A DNA stretch of 5,573 bases from Rhodoferax sp. (GCA_028292305.1 JAQGMQ010000020.1:1-5573), one strand, 5' to 3'; shown: positions 1-5,278, counted from the stretch's first letter. Numbers and translations: made by a program. Notes: a model not told the origin generated them from the sequence alone.

Positions 1-1
1 G

Positions 2-160
2 AACCAGCTCGACAACTTCATCCAGGTGGCGCGGCGCGAGGCTGCGCCCGTGGTCTCGGGCCGCGAGGCGATGAAAACCCTGGCCGTGGTGCTGGCTGTG
101 GACCGCGCGGCGCGCGAAGGCCGGCCGGTGGATGTGGCCGAGATGTTCACCGCCGGTTGA
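2..160 (+). CDS. Gfo/Idh/MocA-family oxidoreductase, C-terminal end (partial)
   Basis: The reading frame is open from the window edge to a TGA at 158-160 and encodes 52 residues beginning NQLDNFIQVARREAAP. This matches the usual C-terminus of Gfo/Idh/MocA NAD(P)-dependent oxidoreductases: a Q-L-x-x-F helix, a short basic-acidic turn (RREAAPVVSG), then a helix with T-L-x-V-x-L-A-x-D-x-A-A-x-E-G-R-P-V. Known members oxidise or reduce sugars, inositols and related polyols; the substrate cannot be read from this fragment because the Rossmann domain and catalytic Lys lie outside the window. It precedes the ALDH-like gene on the same strand by about 110 bp, so the two may be functionally linked, but no operon structure is proven. 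Family assignment is fairly secure for so short a piece; specific function is unknown. Confidence 0.75.
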   Translation, partial: NQLDNFIQVARREAAPVVSGREAMKTLAVVLAVDRAAREGRPVDVAEMFTAG

Positions 161-209
161 CAACGCGGCAGCGGGCGCCAGCAGGCTTTTTGCCGACCGC
201 AGTTTAGAG

Positions 210-231
210 ACGCCTCCCGAGTTTTAGGCGT
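210..231. repeat. Short inverted repeat upstream of the ALDH-like gene
   Basis: ACGCCT (210-215) and AGGCGT (226-231) form a perfect 6-bp inverted repeat around a 10-bp spacer, 40 bp before the preferred ATG of the ALDH-like gene. It could be a small operator or a leader hairpin. No convincing -35/-10 pair was seen in the 161-271 gap, so the role is guesswork. Confidence 0.25.
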
Positions 232-271
232 GTCCCGGCAGCCGCGGGCGGTTTCGCGCAGAATTGAGCGG

Positions 272-1663
272 ATGCAGCTGAACTACATCGCCAACGCCCG
301 CGTGCCGTCGTCCTCCGGCCGCAGCCTGGCGGTGGTCGATCCGTCCGACGGGCAGCCGTTCGAGGACATCCCGCGCAGCAATGCCCATGACATCGACGAC
401 GCCGTGGCCGCCGCGCGCGACGGCTTCGACGGCGTGTGGCGCAATCTGGCCGCCACCGAACGCGGCCGACTGCTGGCGCGCTGGTCGGCCCTGCTGGGCG
501 AACATGCCGGCGAACTCGCCGCCACCCTGCAGAACGACTGCGGAAAACCCACGCGCCAGGCGCTGGCCGACGTGCACGCGCTCGTCGCCTGCCTCGCCGC
601 CCATGCCGAGGCCTGCGGAGCCATTGCGACCGACCCGGTGCCGGCCCGCGCCGGTTACCGCACCGAAACCTGGCACGACCCGCATGGCGTCACCGCCCAC
701 CTGATTCCCTGGTACGCGCCGCTGCAATGCTTCGGCCGGGGCGTCGGCGCCGCCCTTGCCGCCGGCAACGTCTGCGTCGTCAAGCCCTCGGAAGAGGCCA
801 GCCTGGCGTTGCTGCGCGTGGCCGAACTCGCGGGCGAAGCGGGGTTGCCGCCGGGCGCGCTGAACATCGTCACCGGCTACGACCACGAGGCCGGCGATGC
901 GCTGGCGCGGCACCGTGGCGTCGACCACATCAGCTTCACCGGGGCGCCGGCTTTGGGCACCCTGGTGCGGCAGGCCGCGGCCGAGCGGCACTGCCCGGTG
1001 CGGCTCGACCTGGGCGACAAGCGGCTGCACATCGTCTGCGCCGACGCCGACCTGGACGCCGCCGTGCCGGCCATTCTGGCCGCGGTGCTGCACAGCGCCG
1101 CCCAGAGCCGTGCCGCGGGCGCGCGCCTGCTGATCGAGGAGGCGGTCTATGAGCCTTTGCTGGAGCGGCTGGCCAATGCCTTCGACGACCTGCGCGTCGG
1201 CCCCGCCGCGATCGACCTCGACATGGGCCCGCTCATCAGCCATGCGCAGCAGCAGCGGGTCTGGGACTTCCTGTCGGACGCCCAGGTGGCCGGCATCCCG
1301 GTGCTGGCCCAGGGCGTGGTGGTCGACGACGCGCCCGAGACCGGCTTCTACCAGGCCCCCACCCTGCTGCGCGACGTGCCGCTGGCCCAGGCCATTGCCC
1401 TGGAAGACGTGCCCGGCCCGGTGCTGGCGGCCATGGCGTTCCAGGGCGACGCCGAGGCCATCACACTGGCGAACGCCACCCTGGCAAACGTGGTGACCAG
1501 CCTGTGGACGCGCGATGCGCTGCGCCCGCAACGGCTGGCCAGGAGCCTGCGCAGCGGGCACATGCTGCTCAACCACCATGAAGACCATCCCGGGCCACGC
1601 GGCCCCGCCGAAGCGCTGGGCACCTACACCACCCGCAAGACCCTGGCGGTACGCCTGGACTGA
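272..1663 (+). CDS. Aldehyde dehydrogenase-like protein lacking catalytic residues (probable pseudoenzyme)
   Basis: A 463-residue protein of the NAD(P)-dependent aldehyde dehydrogenase superfamily, slightly shorter than the usual 480-500. Seen: N-terminal strand region (YIANARV, 5-11), PW motif at 146-147, cofactor-binding Lys in VVKPSE (169-174), FTGAPALG at 222-229 (nucleotide-binding GxxxxG), and DADLD at 258-262. The active site is abnormal. The Asn of the PWN motif is Tyr148, the Glu of ELGGK is Asp246 (LDLGDK), and the nucleophile position of GQxC is Arg280 (AQSRAAGARLL). Asp246 and Arg280 are 34 residues apart, the same spacing as Glu268 and Cys302 in human ALDH2, which supports the alignment. 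The EIFGP motif reads DVPGP, and the FGGxKxSGxGRE segment near the C-terminus is missing. The frame is intact, so it is more likely a non-enzymatic or altered paralogue than a decayed gene. Start: ATG at 272 fits the family N-terminus; a GTG at 230 would add 14 atypical residues. Cytoplasmic; substrate unknown. Confidence 0.88.
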   Translation: MQLNYIANARVPSSSGRSLAVVDPSDGQPFEDIPRSNAHDIDDAVAAARDGFDGVWRNLAATERGRLLARWSALLGEHAGELAATLQNDCGKPTRQALADVHALVACLAAHAEACGAIATDPVPARAGYRTETWHDPHGVTAHLIPWYAPLQCFGRGVGAALAAGNVCVVKPSEEASLALLRVAELAGEAGLPPGALNIVTGYDHEAGDALARHRGVDHISFTGAPALGTLVRQAAAERHCPVRLDLGDKRLHIVCADADLDAAVPAILAAVLHSAAQSRAAGARLLIEEAVYEPLLERLANAFDDLRVGPAAIDLDMGPLISHAQQQRVWDFLSDAQVAGIPVLAQGVVVDDAPETGFYQAPTLLRDVPLAQAIALEDVPGPVLAAMAFQGDAEAITLANATLANVVTSLWTRDALRPQRLARSLRSGHMLLNHHEDHPGPRGPAEALGTYTTRKTLAVRLD

Positions 1664-1779
1664 GGGCGTTCGGCGGGCGCGCCACCAGCAGCGCTTCGAC
1701 CACGCGATAACCGCGTCGGCACCGCGGGACAAGGCCGGCCCCACCGCCGAAAACAGAGGCTTCGGTACACTACCGGCGT

Positions 1780-1810
1780 GCCGCGGCCCCTCTGGCGGCG
1801 CGGCTTTTCT
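1780..1810 (+). terminator. Putative rho-independent terminator after the ALDH-like gene
   Basis: GCCGCG (1780-1785) pairs with CGCGGC (1799-1804), and an inner GCC/GGC can extend the stem with a small bulge. A TTTTCT tract follows at 1805-1810. This is a GC-rich stem followed by a short U-run on the plus strand, 117 bp past the ALDH-like stop codon and upstream of the small gene at 1864. The U-run is short, so this could instead be a leader or attenuator hairpin of the following gene. The rest of the 1664-1863 gap shows no gene. Confidence 0.45.
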
Positions 1811-1818
1811 ACCCCACC

Positions 1819-1836
1819 GCAGCCGTTCGAGGCTGC
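1819..1836. repeat. Perfect 6-bp hairpin in the leader of the 92-codon gene
   Basis: GCAGCC (1819-1824) and GGCTGC (1831-1836) flank the 6-base loop GTTCGA, ending 27 bp before the ATG at 1864. It has no U-run and so is not a typical terminator. It may be an operator or mRNA leader structure; if the module at 1864-2212 is a toxin-antitoxin relative, an autoregulatory operator would be expected in this area. That role is inference. Confidence 0.3.
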
Positions 1837-1863
1837 CAGAACACCAGGCCCCACCCGCTCGCC

Positions 1864-2142
1864 ATGCAATTCCATCAGGACATCGATGCCCGCAGCCTCG
1901 CGCTGCACCGGCTGATTGCCCAGAGAGTGGCGCGCGATCCGGCATTGCTCGCGCGCGCGCAGCTCTACCTGCGTGAGTGGGCAGGTCGGCTCGCCCAGGG
2001 CGCCGAGGCTTGCCTGGCGGTGGCGGTGAAAGACCCGCAACGGGCGGCCGCCCTGCGCCAATGTTCAACGTTCACCAACTTCCTCAGCAACGCCGCGCGC
2101 TTCGCTTTTCTGAAATCATGGAAGTCGCATGCAACGCAGTGA
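1864..2142 (+). CDS. Small uncharacterised protein, first gene of a degraded two-gene module
   Basis: This gene encodes 92 residues, starting ATG at 1864 and ending TGA at 2140-2142. It is soluble and mostly helical in appearance, with no signal peptide or membrane segment. Notable stretches are LHRLIAQRVARDPALL (14-29), a Trp-containing helix (LREWAG, 36-41), RQCSTF (65-70) and AARFAFLKSW (77-86). From memory, this layout resembles short bacterial proteins ending in an R-Q-S-S-P-F...R-W-A-I pattern, which are encoded directly ahead of a nucleotidyltransferase-like gene. I cannot name the family with certainty. The next ORF starts inside this gene and looks like a fragment of such a partner. 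No clear Shine-Dalgarno sequence is visible before the ATG. If the module is toxin-antitoxin-like, this would be the candidate antitoxin or accessory protein, but its function is unproven. Confidence 0.6.
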   Translation: MQFHQDIDARSLALHRLIAQRVARDPALLARAQLYLREWAGRLAQGAEACLAVAVKDPQRAAALRQCSTFTNFLSNAARFAFLKSWKSHATQ

Positions 2143-2212
2143 GCTCGCACCTGTGATCCTGGCTGCGGCGGCCATCACCCACCGAGTCGCTTTGGTGATC
2201 ACCGGCAACTGA
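2129..2212 (+). pseudogene. Truncated 5' remnant of a nucleotidyltransferase-like partner gene
   Basis: A 27-codon ORF opens with ATG at 2129, overlapping the end of the preceding gene by 14 bp, and stops at TGA 2210-2212, just before moaA. The peptide has the pattern M-x-R-S-E-L...I-x-A-A-A-x-I-T followed by a hydrophobic strand (VALVITGN). From memory this looks like the first 27 residues of nucleotidyltransferase-fold proteins that begin with a helix of the type M-R-R-x-E-L-E-H-x-I-R-A-A-A-x-I and continue into a VIVGSQ strand. The Gly-Ser active-site strand is cut off here: G-N and then a stop. The overlapping start is typical of translationally coupled pairs. It could be a chance mini-ORF; the match rests on recall, not a search. 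Confidence 0.4.
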
Positions 2213-2224
2213 TCCAGCACGGCC

Positions 2225-3382
2225 ATGACTTCCCGCACCACGATCCCCCTCATCGACGAGCGCCGCGCCGCGCGGTCGCCGTCGACGGCTTTGACGCTCT
2301 CGCCGCTTTTGCCGTTGTTGCCAGCCACCGGTCTGCTCGGCGACCAGCTCGGCCGGCCACTGCACGACCTGCGCATCAGCGTCACCGACCGCTGCAACTT
2401 CCGCTGCAGCTACTGCATGCCGAAGGAGGTCTTCAACAAGGACTACCCTTACCTGCCGCATGCCGCACTGCTGAGCTTCGAGGAGATCACGCGGCTGGCC
2501 GGCGTGTTCGCCCGACACGGCGTGCGCAAGATCCGGCTGACGGGTGGCGAGCCGCTGCTGCGCAAGAACCTGGAGCAACTGGTGGCGCAGTTGGCCGCGC
2601 TGCAGAGCGTCGACGGCCAGCCGCTGGACCTGACGCTGACCACCAACGGCTCGCTGCTGGCGCGCAAGGCGCAGGCCCTGCGCGACGCCGGCCTGCAGCG
2701 TGTCACGGTGAGCCTGGACGGCTTGGACGACGCGGTGTTTCGCAGCATGAACGACGTCGACTTCCCGGTGCGCGACGTGCTCACCGGCATCGAGGCGGCG
2801 CAGCGCGCGGGCTTCGGTCCGGTCAAGGTCAACATGGTGGTCAAGCGCGGCACCAACGACCAGCAGATCCTGCCGATGGCGCGGCATTTCAGGGGCACGG
2901 GCGTGGTGCTGCGCTTCATCGAATACATGGACGTGGGGGCCACCAACGGCTGGCGCATGGACGAGGTGATGCCTTCCAGCGAAGTGGTGGCGCGGGTCAA
3001 CGCCGAGCTGCCGCTGCTGCCGCTGAGCCCGTCGTCGCTGGGCGAAACCGCCGCGCGCTGGGGTTATGCGCGGCCCGACGGCACCCACGACACCGCCGCC
3101 GGCGAAATCGGCGTGATCAGCAGCGTGACGCAGGCGTTCTGCCACGACTGCAACCGCGCCCGCCTGTCGACCGAAGGCCAGCTGTATCTGTGCCTGTTCG
3201 CCAGCCAGGGGCACGACCTGCGCTCCCTGCTGCGCAGCGGCGCCACCGACGCGCAACTGGCCTCGGCCATCGCCCACATCTGGCAAGGCCGTGACGACCG
3301 TTATTCGGAATTACGGGCTTCGATGCCGGCCGATTCGGGCACCGGCGCGCGTCGCGTGGAGATGAGCTACATCGGCGGCTAG
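2225..3382 (+). CDS. moaA: GTP 3',8-cyclase MoaA (molybdenum cofactor biosynthesis)
   Basis: MoaA is a radical-SAM enzyme that converts GTP to 3',8-cyclo-7,8-dihydro-GTP, the first step of molybdopterin synthesis, which MoaC then turns into cyclic pyranopterin. The protein has 385 residues. The SAM-cluster motif C-x3-C-x2-C is at Cys57, Cys61 and Cys64 (DRCNFRCSYC). The SAM-binding GGEP is at 107-110. The second [4Fe-4S] cluster that holds GTP is C-x2-C-x13-C at Cys306, Cys309 and Cys323 (FCHDCNRARL). The chain ends in the conserved Gly-Gly required for activity (SYIGG). The N-terminus is about 33 residues longer than in E. coli MoaA; no other in-frame ATG precedes the cluster motif, so ATG 2225 is kept although no strong ribosome-binding site is visible. 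mobA follows 43 bp downstream on the same strand, probably co-transcribed. No molybdenum-cofactor riboswitch is evident in the 82 bp between 2143 and 2224. All key residues are intact. Confidence 0.97.
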   Translation: MTSRTTIPLIDERRAARSPSTALTLSPLLPLLPATGLLGDQLGRPLHDLRISVTDRCNFRCSYCMPKEVFNKDYPYLPHAALLSFEEITRLAGVFARHGVRKIRLTGGEPLLRKNLEQLVAQLAALQSVDGQPLDLTLTTNGSLLARKAQALRDAGLQRVTVSLDGLDDAVFRSMNDVDFPVRDVLTGIEAAQRAGFGPVKVNMVVKRGTNDQQILPMARHFRGTGVVLRFIEYMDVGATNGWRMDEVMPSSEVVARVNAELPLLPLSPSSLGETAARWGYARPDGTHDTAAGEIGVISSVTQAFCHDCNRARLSTEGQLYLCLFASQGHDLRSLLRSGATDAQLASAIAHIWQGRDDRYSELRASMPADSGTGARRVEMSYIGG

Positions 3383-3425
3383 CCTGTCTTTGTCGTTCGC
3401 TACACACCCCACCCCATGCCTCTCC

Positions 3426-4061
3426 ATGATTGACCGCAGCCACATCACCGGCCTGGTCCTGGCCGGCGGCCGCGGTTCGCGCATGGGCGGGGTCGACAAG
3501 GGGCTGCAGGCTTTCAACGGGACCACACTGGCGCAGCACAGCCTGCAGCGGCTCGCGCCGCAGGTGAACGCAGTGTTCTTCAACGCCAACCGCAACCTGC
3601 CGGCTTATGCCGCGTTCGGCGTGCCGGTGCATGCGGACGACGTCGCGGGCTACGTCGGGCCGCTGGCGGGTTTCGCGTCCGGCCTGCGCCACTGCCGCAC
3701 GCCCTACCTGGCCACCGTGCCTTGCGATACGCCGCTGTTTCCACTCGACCTGGTGGCGCGGCTGGCGGCGGCGCTGGAACGCGACCAGGCCGACATCGCC
3801 ATGGCTGCCGCGCCCGAAGAAGCCGGCCCGCTGCGCCTGCTGCGGCCGCAGCCGGTGTTCTGCCTGCTGCGCCGCGACCTGCTGGACAGCCTGACGCGCT
3901 TCGTGCACGAAGGCGGCCGGCGCGTGCACAGCTGGACGGCGCAGCACAACACGGTGCTGGTGCCTTTCGCCGGCCCCGAGGACGACGAACGCGCCTTCGC
4001 CAACGCCAACACGCTCGACGAACTGCAGCAGCTCGACGGCGCCGGCGTCAACCCGCGCTGA
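3426..4061 (+). CDS. mobA: Molybdenum cofactor guanylyltransferase MobA
   Basis: MobA transfers GMP from GTP to Mo-molybdopterin, giving the guanine dinucleotide form (MGD) used by DMSO-reductase-family enzymes such as nitrate reductase and formate dehydrogenase. The protein has 211 residues, close to the usual 190-210, and is cytoplasmic. Seen: the nucleotide-binding signature LAGGRGSRMGGVDKG (12-26), HADD at 69-72, VGPLAG (77-82), the metal-binding Asp in PCDTP (99-103), and the C-terminal FANANTLDEL (191-200), which matches the N-x-N-T-x-x-E-L ending of the family. ATG 3426 is chosen because ITGLVLAGG then begins close to the N-terminus as in homologues; a TTG at 3390 in frame would add 12 unlikely residues. 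It probably shares a transcript with moaA. It ends 98 bp before the convergent tetR gene. moeA, which in my recollection often lies in this cluster in related bacteria, is absent here. Confidence 0.95.
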   Translation: MIDRSHITGLVLAGGRGSRMGGVDKGLQAFNGTTLAQHSLQRLAPQVNAVFFNANRNLPAYAAFGVPVHADDVAGYVGPLAGFASGLRHCRTPYLATVPCDTPLFPLDLVARLAAALERDQADIAMAAAPEEAGPLRLLRPQPVFCLLRRDLLDSLTRFVHEGGRRVHSWTAQHNTVLVPFAGPEDDERAFANANTLDELQQLDGAGVNPR

Positions 4062-4128
4062 AGTCGGCGCGCCTGCCAGGGCATCGACACAGTTGGGGGC
4101 GCACCGCGCGCGCTCGCCAGGACCACGC

Positions 4129-4154
4129 CGGCACTGCAAAACACGGCCGTGCCG
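4129..4154. repeat. Weak hairpin between convergent mobA and tetR
   Basis: CGGCAC (4129-4134) and GTGCCG (4149-4154) form a 6-bp inverted repeat with a 14-base loop in the 98-bp gap between the converging mobA and tetR stop codons. There is no T- or A-run beside it, so it is at best a weak bidirectional transcription end. Nothing else was seen in this gap. Confidence 0.2.
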
Positions 4155-4159
4155 CGCTG

Positions 4160-4837
4160 TCAGGCCGTGGCGCGCAGCAGCCCGAGCGTGCCTTCGAGCA
4201 CCATCGCCAGTTGCCTGGCGCGCACCGCCGGGTCGGCGAAATCGCGGTCGAAGATTTCCTTGAAGGTCAGCCGGTTGCTGACCCGGAACACACACAGCGC
4301 GCTGATGAAATAGTGCAGGTCCACCGCATCGATGCCGCCACGAAACTGCCCGCCGGCCACGCCGCGCGCGAGGATGCTCGCCAGCGCCTGCACCACCGGG
4401 CTGCCCTTGACCTGGGGCAACTGCACCACGGCGCGGGCGTCGTTGAGGTTTTCCATGCTCACGATGCGGCTGTAGCCCGGGTGCGCCTCGTGGAAGGCGA
4501 AGGTGTGCGTGACCAGCGCGCGCAACTCGTCTTCGGCGTCGCGCCCCTGGTCGCCGCAGTGTTCGAACTCGGCGCGGTGGATGGCTGCAAAAACGTCTTC
4601 GACCACGGCCCGGTACAGGCCTTCCTTGCTGCCGAAATAGTAATAGACCATGGCCTTGGTGGTCTGCATCTGGTCGGCGATCGCGTCGAGCCGCGCCCCG
4701 CCGAAACCGCGCGCCGCAAACTCCTGCGTGGCCGCCTGCAGAATGTCGCGCCGCGTGCGCTCAGCCGCCACATCGCGGGTCAGGCCAGCACGGCCGGCGG
4801 GAACTTTCAGAGCTTCAGTGGTCTTGGCCATGCGCAT
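4160..4837 (-). CDS. TetR/AcrR-family transcriptional regulator
   Basis: A 225-residue one-component repressor of the TetR family. The N-terminal DNA-binding domain spans about 25-75: a first helix (RTRRDILQAATQEFAARGFGG) followed by the helix-turn-helix LDAIADQMQTTKAMVYYYFGSKEGLY, with the family signature Y-Y-Y-F-x-S-K-E-x-L-Y. The remaining 145 residues are the ligand-binding and dimerisation domain, including HPGYSRIVSMENLNDARAV, a pattern seen in a subset of TetR proteins with a distinct C-terminal domain; the effector is unknown. ATG at 4837 is used; a second in-frame ATG lies at 4831. A purine-rich GGAAGGGAG (minus strand) lies about 20 bases upstream of the start, rather far for a ribosome-binding site. 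No divergent gene adjoins it: upstream lies only a repeat-rich region and then purL on the same strand. The target may be itself or a distant gene. Family certain, role unknown. Confidence 0.92.
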   Translation of the reverse strand: MRMAKTTEALKVPAGRAGLTRDVAAERTRRDILQAATQEFAARGFGGARLDAIADQMQTTKAMVYYYFGSKEGLYRAVVEDVFAAIHRAEFEHCGDQGRDAEDELRALVTHTFAFHEAHPGYSRIVSMENLNDARAVVQLPQVKGSPVVQALASILARGVAGGQFRGGIDAVDLHYFISALCVFRVSNRLTFKEIFDRDFADPAVRARQLAMVLEGTLGLLRATA

Positions 4838-4930
4838 AGCGGAGCCGGCCGTCAGCCGCTCCCTTCCTGGTTTCTTGTTATGAATCCGGCCGTGACCGCC
4901 GCCAGCGCATCACCCGCCTTGTCCCGCCAT
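4838..4930 (-). promoter_or_regulatory. tetR upstream region with a repeated CCGGCCGT octamer
   Basis: This is the likely promoter area of tetR. The octamer CCGGCCGT occurs twice on the plus strand in direct orientation, at 4845-4852 and 4886-4893, 41 bp apart. On the minus strand a CATAAC hexamer lies near the upstream copy and could be a weak -10 element. A pair of repressor sites around a promoter would be expected for an autoregulated TetR protein, but CCGGCCGT is a common string in GC-rich DNA, so this is only suggestive. Confidence 0.25.
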
Positions 4931-5097
4931 CATGCCCCACCCCACTGTAGAGCGCCAGAGCCTTTCGGCCCCGTGTATCCCCTCTCGTGATCACCAGCCG
5001 CGCCGAGATCGTCAGCGAGCGGCCCGAGGTCGCATCGGGTACCGGAGACGTACGCCTGTACGTCGAGGAACGTGGATACCCGCCTTCGCTCGGCACC
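4931..5097. repeat. Extragenic repeat, copy 1 (diverged tandem unit)
   Basis: First of two tandem units in the non-coding region between tetR and purL. Blocks shared with copy 2 occur in the same order: CATGCCC (4931), GCGCCAGAGCC (4952-4962), CGTGATCACCAGC (4986-4998), then a 68-bp core at 5005-5072 that matches 5185-5252 at 67 of 68 positions (difference at 5038, G against A). The core contains the perfect hairpin GACGTAC-GCCT-GTACGTC at 5047-5064. After the core this copy differs: it has TGGATACCCGCCTTCGC (5073-5089), which looks like half of the GGAT-CCCGCC-type palindromic repeats common in beta-proteobacterial genomes, and a GCTCGG/CCGAGC hairpin across the unit boundary (5088-5107). 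Outer blocks are well diverged while the core is nearly identical, which suggests selection, conversion or a recent insertion of the core. Confidence 0.8.
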
Positions 5098-5278
5098 ATG
5101 CCCGAGCCCACCATCGCGCGCCAGAGCCCTTCGGAAGCTGAATGCCTGCCGCGCGTGATCACCAGCAGCGCCGAGAACGCCTGAGAGATCGTCAGCGAGC
5201 GGCCCGAGGTCGCATCGAGTACCGGAGACGTACGCCTGTACGTCGAGGAACGCAGGTGCGAGATCGGGCCGCGCAGCA
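5098..5278. repeat. Extragenic repeat, copy 2 (adjacent to purL)
   Basis: Second tandem unit: CATGCCC (5098), GCGCCAGAGCC (5118-5128), CGTGATCACCAGC (5154-5166), core 5185-5252, hairpin GACGTAC-GCCT-GTACGTC at 5227-5244. The cores of the two copies are exactly 180 bp apart, but the CGTGATCACCAGC blocks are 168 bp apart, so copy 2 carries a 12-bp insertion (about 5174-5187) just before the core. That insertion creates an inverted match to the 3' end of purL. The unit ends at the purL stop codon. It has no convincing protein-coding content. Confidence 0.8.

Noticed and set aside
230..271. Upstream GTG start for the ALDH-like protein
   Set aside because: The extra 14 residues (SRQPRAVSRRIER) are unlike ALDH N-termini, and the GTG falls inside an inverted repeat. 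ATG 272 fits the family better.
224..2068. 614-codon open frame on the minus strand
   Set aside because: It lies opposite the ALDH-like gene. High GC gives long stop-free antisense frames, and the translation is low-complexity G/A/R/Q-rich with no recognisable domain.
2143..2224. Molybdenum-cofactor riboswitch before moaA
   Set aside because: The stretch is only 82 bp, most of it taken up by the truncated ORF, and I see no multi-stem architecture like the Moco RNA motif.
3390..3425. TTG start for mobA
   Set aside because: It would add 12 residues without family support, only 7 bp after the moaA stop. ATG 3426 gives a standard MobA N-terminus.
4129..4154. Bidirectional rho-independent terminator between mobA and tetR
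   Set aside because: The hairpin is short with a large loop and there is no T- or A-run on either side; kept only as a weak inverted repeat.
3117..4295. 392-codon minus-strand frame across mobA and the moaA end
   Set aside because: It is antisense to moaA and mobA, whose protein motifs are unmistakable, and it runs into the end of tetR. Its composition is shadow-like (R/Q/H-rich).
3722..4990. 422-codon plus-strand frame covering the mobA end and tetR
   Set aside because: It is out of frame with mobA and antisense to tetR. It has no domain and consists of R/A/G-rich low-complexity sequence.
4878..5162. 94-codon minus-strand frame containing a repeated peptide (SSTYRRTSP...)
   Set aside because: The peptide repeat only reflects the DNA repeat whose copies are 180 bp (60 codons) apart. 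There is no ribosome-binding site or recognisable fold.
4987..5184. 65-codon plus-strand frame through the repeat, ending in ENA-stop
   Set aside because: It is made of the extragenic repeat, and its end comes from the inverted purL-like 12-bp insertion. No coding support.
4931..5278. CRISPR array
   Set aside because: There are only two long diverged units of about 170-180 bp with no short regular repeats or unique spacers of uniform length.
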